A DNA stretch of 64,000 nt from Acidaminococcus fermentans DSM 20731 (GCF_000025305.1 NC_013740.1:1364001-1428000); one strand, 5' to 3'; positions 9,252 to 18,724 are shown, counted from the first letter of the stretch. The notes: generated by a model not told the origin, from the letters alone. A program made the numbers and translations.

Positions 9252-9982
9252 TTCTCCACCGGGCTTTCCAGGGAGGCCACTTCTTCCGGAGTCAGTTCCC
9301 GGAATTCTCCCTTTTTCATGCCTTCCAGGGTCAGGGTCCCCACCTGGATCCGTTTCAGGGATTTCACCGGGAACCCGATGAAATCGCACATCCGCCGGAC
9401 CTGCCGGTTCCTTCCCTCATGGATGGTCACCGTGAACCGGGTCAGGTTCTTTTCCGGATCCCACTTCTTCACATAGACCACCGCCGGCGCCGTGAGCCCA
9501 TCTTCCAGGGGCACCCCCAGCCGCAGCACATCCAGTTTTTCTTCCGGCACCCGGCCGTGGACTTCCACTTCATAGGTCTTGTCTACATGGTGGCTGGGAT
9601 GGGTCAGATGCTGGGCCAGTTCCCCGTCGTTGGTCATCAGCAGCAGCCCTTCGGTCAGGTAATCCAGCCGCCCCACCGGGTACAGCCGCTGATGGAGCCC
9701 GGCCATCAGGTCCGCTACTGTCCGCCGGCCCTGGGGATCCTTCATGGTGGTCACCACCCCCCCGGGCTTGTACAGCAGATAGGTGTGCCGGGCGCTTTTC
9801 CGGTGGAGGGCTTTCCCGTCCACGGTGATCCGGTCCGCCTTCCCCACCCGGGTGCCCAGTTCGGTCACCGGTTTCCCGTTCACCTGGACCCGTCCTGCCA
9901 GGATGATCTTTTCACATTCCCGGCGTGATGCCACACCGGCCGCTGCCATGACTTTCTGCAGCCGTTCCTTGGTCTGTTCCAT
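9248..9982 (-). CDS. rluB: 23S rRNA pseudouridine synthase, RsuA/RluB family
   Basis: A 244-residue enzyme that isomerises uridine to pseudouridine in rRNA. An N-terminal S4 RNA-binding domain (ERLQKVMAAAGVASRRECEK) precedes the catalytic domain, whose aspartate is in PVGRLDYLTEGLLLMTNDG. The HEGRNRQVRRMC motif is also present. The position next to scpB is the conserved Firmicute arrangement scpA-scpB-rluB, which supports RluB over RsuA or RluE. Its stop overlaps the next gene by 4 bases. Confidence 0.94.
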   Translation of the reverse strand: MEQTKERLQKVMAAAGVASRRECEKIILAGRVQVNGKPVTELGTRVGKADRITVDGKALHRKSARHTYLLYKPGGVVTTMKDPQGRRTVADLMAGLHQRLYPVGRLDYLTEGLLLMTNDGELAQHLTHPSHHVDKTYEVEVHGRVPEEKLDVLRLGVPLEDGLTAPAVVYVKKWDPEKNLTRFTVTIHEGRNRQVRRMCDFIGFPVKSLKRIQVGTLTLEGMKKGEFRELTPEEVASLESPVEK

Positions 9983-10003
9983 TGGTTCTGCAATTCCTTT
10001 CCG

Positions 10004-10552
10004 TCAGTCAAATAAGGGTTCCGGTCCTTCCAAGCGGCCTTCCAGCACCTCATCCGGCAGCTGGGGCAGGTCTTCCAGGGAATCCAGTCCGAACACCCGC
10101 AAAAATTCTTCCGTAGTCCCGTACAGGATGGGGCGGCCGATCACTTCCTTCCGGCCCACTTCCCCCACCAGGTCCAGTTCCACCAGGGTACTGAGCACCC
10201 CGTCCACTTTCACCCCCCGGATGGCCTCCATTTCACTTTTGGTCACCGGCTGTTTGAAGGCCACGATGGCCAGGGTCTCCATGGCCGCGTTGGACAATTT
10301 CACTTCCTGTTTTTCCTGGAGCCGGCGGACCAGCCCGGCGGCCTCCTTCTTGGTCACCAGCTGCCAGCCTCCGGCCACTTTCCGCAGCTGGATGCCCCGG
10401 TCCGCCTGCCGGTACTGCTGCTGGAGCTCTTCCAGAAGACGGGCCGCCTCATCCTGGGTGATGAACAGGGCCCCTGCCGCCCGCTCCAGGGTCAGGGGAT
10501 CCCCGCTGGCAAACAGCAGGGCTTCCATTTCAGCGGTCTTGGTGAGTTTCAT
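10004..10552 (-). CDS. scpB: Segregation and condensation protein B
   Basis: A 182-residue protein with two winged-helix domains, the partner of ScpA and SMC in the condensin that compacts newly replicated DNA. It starts MKLTKTAEMEALLFASGDPLT, and ETLAIVAFKQPVTKSEMEAIRG is typical of ScpB. The first ATG has a strong GGAGG six bases upstream that lies inside the end of scpA, giving a 23-base overlap and likely coupling. An internal ATG eight codons on would avoid the overlap but lacks such a site. Confidence 0.96.
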   Translation of the reverse strand: MKLTKTAEMEALLFASGDPLTLERAAGALFITQDEAARLLEELQQQYRQADRGIQLRKVAGGWQLVTKKEAAGLVRRLQEKQEVKLSNAAMETLAIVAFKQPVTKSEMEAIRGVKVDGVLSTLVELDLVGEVGRKEVIGRPILYGTTEEFLRVFGLDSLEDLPQLPDEVLEGRLEGPEPLFD

Positions 10553-11258
10553 GGGTTGCCTCCTTCCGGGGCTCCAGGACCATGGGTCCGAAGGGCTCCT
10601 CCTGGATCAGTTCGATTTCCTTCAGCCGCAGCAGTTCCAGCACCGCCAGGAAGGTGGCGATTACCTCGCTGTGGTTTTTCCGGTCCTGGAGCAGCTGCCG
10701 GAAGTCCAGGTTTCCCTTCCGGCTGTGCAGGGCGTCCCGGATGGCCTCCATCCGGTCCTGGATGGGGAATTCCTGTCGGGGGATCACCGTATCCCCCTCT
10801 TCCTGCCGGGGCAGAAGGCCCGCCAGGGCCCGGAGCAGATCCCCCAGCCCGTACCGTTTCACCTTTTGGAGCACCCTGCCCTGGGGTTCCGGAGACCGGG
10901 CCGTATGGAGACTGGCCCGCTGGAGACATTCCCGCAGGGCCTGGGCCAGCTTTTTGGTCTTCCGGTATTCCACCAGCATGTCCACCAGCATCTGCCGGGG
11001 ATCCGCCTCTTCTTCCCCTTCCTCCGCCGGGGGCTTGGGCAGCAGCATCCGGGATTTGATCTGGAGCAGCATGGCCGCCATCAGCAGGAATTCGCTGGCC
11101 ACATCCAGATTGTATTCCTGCATGGCATTGAGATAGGCCACATACTGCTCCGTCACGGAAACGATGGGAATATCGTAGATGTCGATCTTGTCTTTTTCGA
11201 TGAGATGGATCAGAAGGTCCAGAGGCCCTTCGAAATCCGCCAGTTTCACTTGATACAC
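10530..11258 (-). CDS. scpA: Segregation and condensation protein A
   Basis: A 242-residue kleisin that bridges SMC heads and binds ScpB. The N-terminal signature FEGPLDLLIHLIEKDKIDIYDIPI and the helical stretch EFLLMAAMLLQIKSRMLLP are standard; a C-terminal winged helix (FLAVLELLRLKEIELIQEE) follows. It overlaps scpB, and the M50 protease gene lies 18 bases upstream in the same operon. Confidence 0.97.
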   Translation of the reverse strand: MYQVKLADFEGPLDLLIHLIEKDKIDIYDIPIVSVTEQYVAYLNAMQEYNLDVASEFLLMAAMLLQIKSRMLLPKPPAEEGEEEADPRQMLVDMLVEYRKTKKLAQALRECLQRASLHTARSPEPQGRVLQKVKRYGLGDLLRALAGLLPRQEEGDTVIPRQEFPIQDRMEAIRDALHSRKGNLDFRQLLQDRKNHSEVIATFLAVLELLRLKEIELIQEEPFGPMVLEPRKEATHETHQDR

Positions 11259-11276
11259 AGGCTGCCTTCTTCCCGG

Positions 11277-11903
11277 TCAGAACAGGAACAGTGCCAGGAT
11301 CCCCCGGCACAGCTGGAGAAACAGGGTGGACAGGGGCGACACCACCACACTGACGATGCCGGTGAAACACAGGACGATCAGCAGCAGATTGCTGTAGGGC
11401 CCCACCAGCCGTTCATAGGCCAGGCTCTTGTCCAGGGGCAGCCAGGTCCGCAGCACATTGTACCCATCCATGGGCGGAATGGGCAGCAGATTGAAAAAGG
11501 CAAACCATACATTATAAAGCATAAGCCAGTTCAAGAACAGCAGCACTCCCCGGCCGGCGTTGAAATACCGGGGCAGGAACAGCTGGAGGAACATGGCCAG
11601 GAAGGTGACCAGCAGGTTGCTGGCCGGACCGGCGAAAGCCACCTGCAGCATTCCCTTCCGGGGATTGGCATAGTACCGGGGATCCACCCGCACCGGCCTG
11701 GCCCAGCCGAACCCCACCAGGATCAGCATCAGGGACCCGATCAGATCCAGATGGGCCAGGGGATTCATGGTAAGCCGTCCGTCCCCTTCCGGAGTGGGGT
11801 CCCCCAGGCTGGCGGACATGGCCCCGTGGGCATATTCATGGACGGTGATGGTAAACAGCAGCGCCGGGATCCGGTAGACCAGAGACGCATCCAGATTGAG
11901 CAT
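11277..11903 (-). CDS. Site-2 protease family (M50) membrane metalloprotease
   Basis: A 208-residue integral membrane zinc protease. The zinc-binding HExxH motif is HEYAH at residues 22-26 inside the first membrane helix, and the second ligand region is NLLPIPPMDGYNVL near residue 128. Around five hydrophobic segments are visible and there is no PDZ domain, which matches the short Rip-like group commonly found upstream of scpA in Firmicutes. The substrate is unknown. It heads the long operon that runs through scpA to cmk. Confidence 0.9.
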   Translation of the reverse strand: MLNLDASLVYRIPALLFTITVHEYAHGAMSASLGDPTPEGDGRLTMNPLAHLDLIGSLMLILVGFGWARPVRVDPRYYANPRKGMLQVAFAGPASNLLVTFLAMFLQLFLPRYFNAGRGVLLFLNWLMLYNVWFAFFNLLPIPPMDGYNVLRTWLPLDKSLAYERLVGPYSNLLLIVLCFTGIVSVVVSPLSTLFLQLCRGILALFLF

Positions 11904-11963
11904 AGGGAAAATTTCCTTTCCATAGGTTTTCTTCTATCAAAGCCGGCTGGGCCGGCCTCCTTC

Positions 11964-11994
11964 GGCCGCTGACCGTTGACAGCTGACCGCTGAC
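11964..11994 (-). repeat. Heptad array (GTCAGCG/GTCAACG type)
   Basis: Minus-strand units GTCAGCG, GTCAGCT, GTCAACG, GTCAGCG followed by GCC, in the leader between the codY terminator and the M50 protease gene. The same units recur at 22604, 25758, 59804 and 61630. Confidence 0.75.
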
Positions 11995-12031
11995 GGGGCC
12001 GCTGCCAGAGCAGCAGCCCCATATCCCTATC

Positions 12032-12060
12032 ATACTACCATAAAGGAGAAAAAGGGTCAA
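12032..12060 (-). promoter_or_regulatory. Candidate promoter of the M50-scpAB operon
   Basis: Minus-strand TTGACC, 17-base spacer, TAGTAT, which is 4 of 6 at the -10. The -35 overlaps the codY terminator stem, so one sequence would end one operon and start the next. A TATGAT lies three bases further on with a longer spacer. Confidence 0.4.
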
Positions 12061-12083
12061 ACTGCCCCTGCAGCCTGACCCTT
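12052..12083 (-). terminator. Rho-independent terminator of the codY operon
   Basis: On the minus strand an AAGGGTCA/TGACCCTT stem is followed directly by a T-rich run, 17 bases after the codY stop codon. Confidence 0.75.
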
Positions 12084-12099
12084 TCCCTAAAATTCCTTC

Positions 12100-12876
12100 T
12101 TATTTCTTGTGTTCCTTCAGCCCGTCCCGGAGGTATTCGTTGAGGATCCGCACATAGGTCCCCTTCATCCCCAGGGATTCGGTTTCCAGTACCCCGGCAC
12201 TTTCGAATTTCCGCAGGGCGTTGACGATGACGCTCCGGGTGATGCCGGCCTGGTCGGCGATCTTGCTGGCCACCAGCAGTCCTTCGTCCCCGGGCAGCGC
12301 CTTGAGGATTTCGGAGATGGCTTCCAGTTCGCTGTAGCTCAGGTTGGAGAAGGCGATCTGGACCATGGCCTTCTTCCGGCTGGCTTCTTCGATGTGCATG
12401 GCCTTGTCATGGAGCAGCTGCATACCGATGACAGTGGCGGCATATTCGCTGAGCAGCAGGTCGCTGTCCACGAATTCCTTCTTGAATTTGCCCAGGATCA
12501 GGGTACCCAGACGGACACCGTTGCCGAAAATGGGCACCACCGTGGTGTATTTGCTTTCAAACAGGCATTTGGTCCCTTCGCTGAAAGCGCACATGTTCTT
12601 CACCAGACGGTAGTTGGAAGAAGTCTCCCGGATCCCTTCCAGCCATTTTACATAGTCGGCGGGGAATTTGCCCACGTCCAGCACCTTTTTGATCATCAGC
12701 TCACATTCAAAGCCGTCCAGGATGGAGTAGCCCAGCAGCTCTCCCTCGCTGGAGACGATGTAGATGTTTGCCTTGATCACGTCCTTGAGCACTTCCGCCA
12801 TCTTTTTGTAGCTGACGGTTTCCGTGTTCTGGAGCAGTTTGTTGATCATTCTCGTTTTTTCCAGTAATGGCAACAT
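12100..12876 (-). CDS. codY: Global transcriptional regulator CodY
   Basis: A 258-residue GTP- and branched-chain-amino-acid-sensing repressor that links nutrient state to transcription. The N-terminal GAF domain starts MLPLLEKTRMINKLLQ, and the C-terminal helix-turn-helix reads ASKIADQAGITRSVIVNALRK, close to the Bacillus recognition helix. It is the last gene of the dprA-topA-trmFO-xerC-codY run, with GGAGGG upstream and a terminator after it. In Bacillus hslV and hslU lie between xerC and codY; here they are missing. Confidence 0.97.
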   Translation of the reverse strand: MLPLLEKTRMINKLLQNTETVSYKKMAEVLKDVIKANIYIVSSEGELLGYSILDGFECELMIKKVLDVGKFPADYVKWLEGIRETSSNYRLVKNMCAFSEGTKCLFESKYTTVVPIFGNGVRLGTLILGKFKKEFVDSDLLLSEYAATVIGMQLLHDKAMHIEEASRKKAMVQIAFSNLSYSELEAISEILKALPGDEGLLVASKIADQAGITRSVIVNALRKFESAGVLETESLGMKGTYVRILNEYLRDGLKEHKK

Positions 12877-12888
12877 AATTGGTCCCTC

Positions 12889-13824
12889 CTAGGCCCTTGG
12901 ATGATGTTTTTCATAAACGGCGGTAAGACGCTCCGCCGTCACATGCGTGTAGATTTGCGTGGTGGAAAGGCTCACATGGCCCAGCAGCTCCTGCACCGCC
13001 CGCAGATCCGCTCCGTGGTCCAGCAGATGGGTGGCAAAGGTGTGCCGGATGGTGTGGGGGCTCACATGCTTCTGCAGGGCTGTCATTTCCACATATTTGT
13101 CCAGGATTCTCCGTACGCTCCGGGCGCTGAGAGGCCGGCCCCGGCTGTTCACGAAGACGGTCTGGTGACGGGGCGCCTGGTATTTTTCCATCAGCGTCCC
13201 CCGGCTGTGCCGGAGATAGTCCTCCATGGCCGCCACACAGGGATGGCCCAGAGGCACCAGCCGTTCCTTCCGTCCCTTCCCCAGCAGGATGGCATACCGG
13301 TTGCCCAGATCCACCCGGGTCAGCGTAAGTCCCACCAGTTCCGAAACACGGCAGCCTGTGGAATAGAGGAATTCCAGGATGGCCCTGTCCCGGCGGCCCA
13401 GGACGGTGGTGCAGTCCGGCATCCGCAGCAGGAGATTGATTTCGAATTCTTCCAAAAACACAGGCAGCTTCTTTTCCAGTTTGGGGGTCCTCACCCGGGT
13501 AAAGGGGTTGGTCTTCACCCGGCCTTCCCGCCGGAGATACCGGTAGAAGGACCGCAGGGAGGAAATCCGCCGGGCAATGGTCCGCCGGGACAGGTCCCTG
13601 TCATGCATCTGGGCAAGATAGGAACGGATGTCCAGGACCGTTACCTGAGGCCAGCGGAAATCTTCGGTCCGCTGGGCCATAAACTCTTTGAAATGCCGGA
13701 TATCCGCCAGATAGTTCTCGATGGTCAGGGGAGAATCGTCCTTTTCCACTTCCAGATAAAGGGCAAAATCCTCCGGCCACTTTTCCCCGGAGCCATCCGG
13801 CAGGCGGCTTTTTGTCTGTTCCAT
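12889..13824 (-). CDS. xerC: Tyrosine recombinase XerC-like
   Basis: A 311-residue site-specific recombinase that resolves chromosome dimers at dif. The N-terminal SAM-like core-binding domain (EKDDSPLTIENYLADIRHF) is followed by the catalytic domain with the R-K-H-R-H-Y set: the first Arg in STGCRVSELVGLTL, then HTIRHTFATHLLDHG, LGHVSLSTTQIYTHV. The ATG at 13824 was chosen because it has GAGG at good spacing; a longer TTG-initiated frame (13866) has no such site. XerC (CodV) fits because of the trmFO and codY neighbours. Confidence 0.94.
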   Translation of the reverse strand: MEQTKSRLPDGSGEKWPEDFALYLEVEKDDSPLTIENYLADIRHFKEFMAQRTEDFRWPQVTVLDIRSYLAQMHDRDLSRRTIARRISSLRSFYRYLRREGRVKTNPFTRVRTPKLEKKLPVFLEEFEINLLLRMPDCTTVLGRRDRAILEFLYSTGCRVSELVGLTLTRVDLGNRYAILLGKGRKERLVPLGHPCVAAMEDYLRHSRGTLMEKYQAPRHQTVFVNSRGRPLSARSVRRILDKYVEMTALQKHVSPHTIRHTFATHLLDHGADLRAVQELLGHVSLSTTQIYTHVTAERLTAVYEKHHPRA

Positions 13825-13886
13825 GGCACGCCTCAAATTGTACGAATTGTATTGAATTCCCGACAATTCATACTACCATATTCAGA

Positions 13887-15203
13887 CTAATCATGCAAGT
13901 TATTTTTTACAATTTCGAGAAATTTTAGACTTCTGGCCGCTATGGCCGCATTTTTCTCTTTTTTGCCCCGGATTCTGGGTCCGTCCCAGGGAGCGATCAG
14001 TCCGAAGTTGATGTTCATGGGCTGGAAATGCTTCACTTCCGGGTTGCTGATGTAGTGGCTCAGGGCCCCTATGGCGGTTTCCCGGGGGAAGAGCACCGGC
14101 GGCTTCCCGGCCATGGCCCGGGCCGCATAGATGCCCGCTGCCAGACCGGAAGCAGCGCTTTCCACATACCCTTCCACCCCGGTCATCTGGCCGGCGAAAT
14201 AGAAATGGGGCCGCTCCCGGAGGGAATAATCCGGATTCAGCAGCAGGGGGCTGTTCAGATAGGAATTCTTGTGCATAACCCCGTAGCGGACGAATTCCGC
14301 ATTTTCCAGACCCGGGATCATCCGGAACACCCGTTTCTGTTCCGGCCATTTCAGATGGGTCTGGAAGCCCACAATGTTGTACAGGGTCCCCGCCCCGTTG
14401 TCCTGACGCAGCTGGACCACCGCATAAGGGTCCTCCCCGGTCCGGGGATCCGGCAGCCCCACCGGTTTCAGGGGGCCGAAGCGCATGGTGTCCTCTCCCC
14501 GGAGGGCCATTTCCTCAATGGGCATGCAGGCTTCGAACACATTGTGCTCGAAATCCTTCACCGGAGCCGTTTCCGCCCGGCACAGTTCCTGCCAGAACCG
14601 GATGTACTCCTCTTTGGTGAAGGGGCAGTTGTAGTAGGCCGCCTCCCCCTTGTCATACCGGGAAGCCTTGTAGACCTTTTCCTGGTCCAGGGAATCCACC
14701 GTGACGATGGGAGCCGCCGCATCGAAGAAATGGAAGTAATCCTTCTTCACCAGCTGCTGGATGGCTTCCGAGAGAGCCCCGCTGGTCAGCGGTCCGGAAG
14801 CGGTGATCACGTAGTCTTCCGGGGCGAACCGGCTGTAATCGGTGACTTCCTCTTCCACCAGGGTCACCAGGGGATTTTCCCGGATGGCGGCCGTCACTGC
14901 CTGGGCAAATCCTTCCCGGTCCACGGCCAGGGCGCCCCCGGCCGGCACCTGATGGGCGTCAGCGGCGGCAAGGATCAGGGAATCCAGCCGGCGCATCTCT
15001 TCTTTCAGGAGGCCTACAGCATTTTCGATGTTGTTGGCCCGGAGGGAATTGCTGCACACCAGCTCGCTGAAAAGGGCCGTATGGTGGGCCGGATCGCTTT
15101 TTCCCGGGCGCATTTCGTGGAAGATCACCGGGATCCCCCGCCGGGTCAGCTGCCAGGCGGCTTCACAGCCGGCCAGCCCGGCTCCGATAATATGGATGGT
15201 CAT
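13887..15203 (-). CDS. trmFO: tRNA (uracil-5-)-methyltransferase TrmFO
   Basis: A 438-residue folate- and FAD-dependent methyltransferase that makes m5U54 in the T-loop of tRNA. The FAD motif [15 protein letters not shown] is at the N-terminus; [24 protein letters not shown] and [18 protein letters not shown] are conserved TrmFO blocks. Length is normal. Its position between topA and xerC is the standard Firmicute order. A heptad-containing gap (15204-15394) separates it from topA. Confidence 0.98.
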   Translation of the reverse strand: MTIHIIGAGLAGCEAAWQLTRRGIPVIFHEMRPGKSDPAHHTALFSELVCSNSLRANNIENAVGLLKEEMRRLDSLILAAADAHQVPAGGALAVDREGFAQAVTAAIRENPLVTLVEEEVTDYSRFAPEDYVITASGPLTSGALSEAIQQLVKKDYFHFFDAAAPIVTVDSLDQEKVYKASRYDKGEAAYYNCPFTKEEYIRFWQELCRAETAPVKDFEHNVFEACMPIEEMALRGEDTMRFGPLKPVGLPDPRTGEDPYAVVQLRQDNGAGTLYNIVGFQTHLKWPEQKRVFRMIPGLENAEFVRYGVMHKNSYLNSPLLLNPDYSLRERPHFYFAGQMTGVEGYVESAASGLAAGIYAARAMAGKPPVLFPRETAIGALSHYISNPEVKHFQPMNINFGLIAPWDGPRIRGKKEKNAAIAARSLKFLEIVKNNLHD

Positions 15204-15226
15204 GTGTATAAACCTTTCTATAATAC

Positions 15227-15394
15227 AGTCTCTAGTCTCTAGTCACTAGTCCGCAGCCTAAGGAAGAAATCCGCCAAGGCGAATTTCTGTGAATGTGCCT
15301 TCCGGGAGGCCATAAGTTCCGCCAGCGTCAGCTGGCTTCCTTCGGCTAGTGACTGATGACTAGTGACGGTGTGTGAAAAACTTTTTCACACACC
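15227..15394. repeat. Composite heptad/hairpin element between topA and trmFO
   Basis: Two heptad runs flank an unrelated ~90-base core. At 15227-15252 are AGTCTCT/AGTCACT units; at 15346-15367 are CTAGTGA, CTGATGA, CTAGTGA. A hairpin (15368-15394) with GGTGTGTGAAAAA/TTTTTCACACACC follows and lies at the topA stop codon, where it is the likely topA terminator. The GCTGGCTTCC-TCGGCTAG stretch is shared with the elements at 20049, 22480, 44517 and 59678. Confidence 0.75.
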
Positions 15395-17470
15395 CTATTT
15401 TTTTCTCAAACTGGCATTAGGACACTTCTCGTTGCTGCAGTGGAGCACCGTTTTCCCGTTCCGCTCTTTGTGTTCCACCATCATGCTGCCGCACTGGGGG
15501 CATTTTTCGCTGGTGGGTTTGTCCCAGGAGGTGAACCGGCAGGTGGGATAGTTGGCGCAGCCGTAGAACAGCCGTCCCGTCTTGCTGTGCCGTTCGATCA
15601 GTTCCCCGCCGCACTGGGGGCACTTCACCCCCACCTTCACCAGGATGGGCTTGGTGTTCCGGCATTCCGGGAAGCCGGGGCAGGCCAGGAATTTCCCGTG
15701 GCGCCCCTCCTTCACCACCATGAACCGGCCGCATTTCTCGCATTTCACGTCGCTGACGATCACCGGTTTTTCCACCACCGGGATGTTTTCGTCCGCCACC
15801 TTCAGGGCCTTTTCAAAAGGACCGTAGAATTCCTGGAGCACCGTCTCCTTGTCGGTCCGGTGTTCACTGATGGCATCCAGTTCGCTTTCCATATGGGCGC
15901 TGAAAGGCACATCGATGAAGGGGGAGAAATACTGGGTCAGCATATCGATGGTCAGTTTCCCCAGTTCCGTAGGCAGCAGCTTCTTCCCTTCCTTGGCCAC
16001 ATAGCCCCGGGCCAGGATGGTCTGGATGATGGGAGAATAGGTGCTGGGCCGGCCGATGCCCTTTTCTTCCAGTTCCTTTACCAGGGTGGCTTCGGTGAAG
16101 TTGGCCGGGGGTTCCGTAAAGTGCTGGACCGCCTCGTTCACCCGGATCAGGTTCAGCGCCGTGCCTTTTTCCAGGGCCGGTACCTTCTTGTCCTTTTCCT
16201 CATCCTTCCGGTCCGCCAGTTTCAGGAACCCGTCGAATTTCACCACAGAGCCCGTGGCCCGGAGTTCGTAGTTGTCCCCGGCGATGGTGAGGGTGGTCAG
16301 GGTGCTGATGCTGCTGGCCATCTGGCTGGCCACGGTCCGTTTCCAGATCAGGGTGTACAGCCGCAGCTGGTCCCGGTCCAGATAGGGAGCCACCGCTTCC
16401 GGAGTCCGGGCCACACTGGTGGGACGGATGGCTTCGTGGGCTTCCTGGGCATTCTTCCGGCTGCTGTACACATTGGGTTTCCTGGGCAGGTAATCCGGGC
16501 CGTAGTTGGCGTCCACATAGCCCCGGATCTCGCTGACCGCCGCATCCGCCAGGTGCACCGAGTCCGTACGCATATAGGTGATGAGCCCCACGGAGCCCTT
16601 CCGGCCCAGGGTCACCCCTTCGTACAGCTGCTGGGCCAGCATCATGACCTTTTTGGTGGAAAAGTTCATCTTTTTGTTGGCTTCCTGCTGGAGGCTGCTG
16701 GTGGTAAAGGGCGGCGCCGGCTTCCGCAGCCGGTCCCGGATGGCGCAGTCCGTCACCTGGTAGCTGGCCTTCTTCAGGTCTTCCGTCACCTGGTCCGCTT
16801 CCGCCCGGTTGTGGATCTCCAGTTTCTTCCCGTCCCGCTTCACCACGTCCGCCGTGATCTTGGGGGTCTTCCCGGGAGCCAGCACCACGGAAGAGGTCCA
16901 GTATTCCTCCGGTTCGAAGTCATCGATCAGCTTCTGCCGGTCGCAGATGATCTTCACCGCCACGCTCTGGACACGGCCGGCGCTGAGGCCCTTGCGGATT
17001 TTCCGCCACAGGAGCGGGCTCAGCTGGTACCCTACGATCCGGTCCAGGATCCGCCGGGTCTGCTGGGCATCCACCTTGTCCATATCGATGGCCTGGGGTT
17101 CCTTCAGGGCCCCCTTGATGGCCGTCTGGGTGATTTCATGGAAGGAAATCCGGCAGGCTGCCGCCGGGTCCACTCCCAGGATATAGCTCAGGTGCCAGGC
17201 GATGGCTTCCCCTTCCCGGTCCGGGTCCGTTGCCAGATAGATCTTGTCGGCTTTTTTGGCCAGGGTCTTCAGTTCTTTGATCAGGGGACCCTTGCCCCGG
17301 ATATTGATGTATTTGGGTGTGAAATGATGCTCTACGTCAACACCGAACTGACTCTTGGGCAGGTCCCGCAGATGCCCCATGGAGGCACGGACCGTAAAGG
17401 TTTTACCCAGGAATTTTTCTATGGTTTTGGCTTTCGTAGGGGATTCCACAATGACCAGTTTATTTGTCAC
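15395..17470 (-). CDS. topA: DNA topoisomerase I
   Basis: A 691-residue type IA topoisomerase that relaxes negative supercoils. The Toprim domain runs from VIVESPTKAKTIEKFLG to the metal-binding DPDREGEAI at residues 82-90. The catalytic tyrosine is Tyr299 in LITYMRTDS. Three C-terminal four-cysteine zinc ribbons follow, each with paired CxxC-type motifs (CEKCGRF, CPQCGGE, CPQCGSM). It starts 12 bases after dprA ends. Its stop lies inside the hairpin element that probably terminates the transcript in part. Confidence 0.98.
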   Translation of the reverse strand: MTNKLVIVESPTKAKTIEKFLGKTFTVRASMGHLRDLPKSQFGVDVEHHFTPKYINIRGKGPLIKELKTLAKKADKIYLATDPDREGEAIAWHLSYILGVDPAAACRISFHEITQTAIKGALKEPQAIDMDKVDAQQTRRILDRIVGYQLSPLLWRKIRKGLSAGRVQSVAVKIICDRQKLIDDFEPEEYWTSSVVLAPGKTPKITADVVKRDGKKLEIHNRAEADQVTEDLKKASYQVTDCAIRDRLRKPAPPFTTSSLQQEANKKMNFSTKKVMMLAQQLYEGVTLGRKGSVGLITYMRTDSVHLADAAVSEIRGYVDANYGPDYLPRKPNVYSSRKNAQEAHEAIRPTSVARTPEAVAPYLDRDQLRLYTLIWKRTVASQMASSISTLTTLTIAGDNYELRATGSVVKFDGFLKLADRKDEEKDKKVPALEKGTALNLIRVNEAVQHFTEPPANFTEATLVKELEEKGIGRPSTYSPIIQTILARGYVAKEGKKLLPTELGKLTIDMLTQYFSPFIDVPFSAHMESELDAISEHRTDKETVLQEFYGPFEKALKVADENIPVVEKPVIVSDVKCEKCGRFMVVKEGRHGKFLACPGFPECRNTKPILVKVGVKCPQCGGELIERHSKTGRLFYGCANYPTCRFTSWDKPTSEKCPQCGSMMVEHKERNGKTVLHCSNEKCPNASLRKK

Positions 17471-17482
17471 GATTTTCTCCTC

Positions 17483-18595
17483 CTAAAGTGCAGAATAACG
17501 ATTTCGGCTGTTTCTCCGGATCCGGCCCCCCAGCTCCAGTTCCAGGAGCAGGGTGCTGAGCACCGCCAGGGGCCAGGGAAACGCACCGGCCAGGTCTTCC
17601 AGAGACTGGGCCCGATGTTTTTTGATCCACCGGTACAGGGCTCCGGCCCGTTCCTGTTCTTCCGGGGAAACTTCCCCGAACAGGTCCGGTTCCTCTTCTT
17701 CGGCCGGCCCGGTGCAGGTGCCCGGTTCCCGTCCCAGAAGGCTGTCCAGCAGTTCCCGGGGATCGTCCCCCAGCCTGGCCCCCTGTTTCAGCAGCCAGTG
17801 GGTGCCCTGGCTGGTTTCCGAATCGATGGGACCGGGAACCGCGTACAGGTCACGGTTTTCGTCCGCGGCGGCATGGGCGGTGCTCATGGCCCCGCTGCGG
17901 ATGGCGGCTTCCACCACCAGCACCGACCGGGACAGGCCCACGATGATCCGGTTCCGCAGGGGAAAGTTCTGGGGCAGGGGCGGCGTCCAGGGGGACTGTT
18001 CCGTCACCAGGGCGCCCTGCTCACAGATCTTGTCGAACAGCCGCAGGTGGCGCCGGGGATACAGTTCTCCCAGGCCCCCGCCCAGGACCGCCACCGTAAG
18101 GCCTCCCGCCTCCAGGGCCGCCCGGTGGGCCGCCGCGTCGATGCCGTAGGCCCCGCCGCTGATCACCGGTACCTTTTCCAGAGCCGCCGCCCGGGCGAAC
18201 CGGGCCGCCACGGCAAGACCGTAATCCGTAGCCTTCCGGGACCCTACAATGGCCAGGCAGGCCGGCTGCTCCGGCAGCCTTCCCTTCACGTACAGGACGG
18301 GAGGCGGGGCTCCCAGCTGGTCCACCAGGGGCGGATAATCCGGGCTCCAGCGGCTGATGATCCGGGCCCCATGGACCTGGCACCAGTCCCAGATTTTTTC
18401 CGGCAGGGCCGGTTTCCGGGAGTCCCTCCAGACTTTTTCCAGAGCCGGGGTCAGAAGGCCGGCGGCCCGGAGATCCTTTATTCCCGCCTTCCAGGCCTTT
18501 TCCAGGCTGCCGAAGGCTTCCCGCAGCACCGGCACCCCCTGGGGCGCCTCATAGCTGAGGAGATCAGCCAACGCAGCTCCATAGACTTCTTCCAT
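17483..18595 (-). CDS. dprA: DNA-processing protein DprA
   Basis: A 370-residue protein that binds incoming single-stranded DNA and loads RecA during natural transformation. The central Rossmann fold carries the DprA signature (VGSRKATDYGLAVAARFA, SGGAYGIDAAAH, LGGGLGELYPRRH, PLRNRIIVGLS). A C-terminal winged-helix-like region (LYRWIKKHRAQSLEDLAGAF) is present. It is the first gene of the operon ending in codY. With the pseudopilin genes at the other end of the window it hints at competence or a pilus system, but no comE genes are visible here. Confidence 0.95.
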   Translation of the reverse strand: MEEVYGAALADLLSYEAPQGVPVLREAFGSLEKAWKAGIKDLRAAGLLTPALEKVWRDSRKPALPEKIWDWCQVHGARIISRWSPDYPPLVDQLGAPPPVLYVKGRLPEQPACLAIVGSRKATDYGLAVAARFARAAALEKVPVISGGAYGIDAAAHRAALEAGGLTVAVLGGGLGELYPRRHLRLFDKICEQGALVTEQSPWTPPLPQNFPLRNRIIVGLSRSVLVVEAAIRSGAMSTAHAAADENRDLYAVPGPIDSETSQGTHWLLKQGARLGDDPRELLDSLLGREPGTCTGPAEEEEPDLFGEVSPEEQERAGALYRWIKKHRAQSLEDLAGAFPWPLAVLSTLLLELELGGRIRRNSRNRYSAL

Positions 18596-18655
18596 ACGTT
18601 CACATCCCTTGCTGCATATGATAGTAGTTTTCCCCTCCGCCTACAAACGCTAATA

Positions 18656-18685
18656 AGTATACATGGAAACTGTCTGAAAAATCAA
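18656..18685 (-). promoter_or_regulatory. Candidate promoter of dprA-topA-trmFO-xerC-codY
   Basis: Minus-strand TTGATT, 18-base spacer, TATACT, ending about 60 bases before the dprA start. It faces away from the hydF promoter at 18725-18753. Confidence 0.6.
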
Positions 18686-18724
18686 GAGGGGGGCGATGCA
18701 GGTTCTGGGCAATGCCCCCGGCCC

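Noticed and set aside
13909-13925. Palindrome AATTTCGAGAAATT near the trmFO 3' end as a CodY box
   Set aside because: The centre is one base too long for the CodY consensus and it lies inside the coding end of trmFO.
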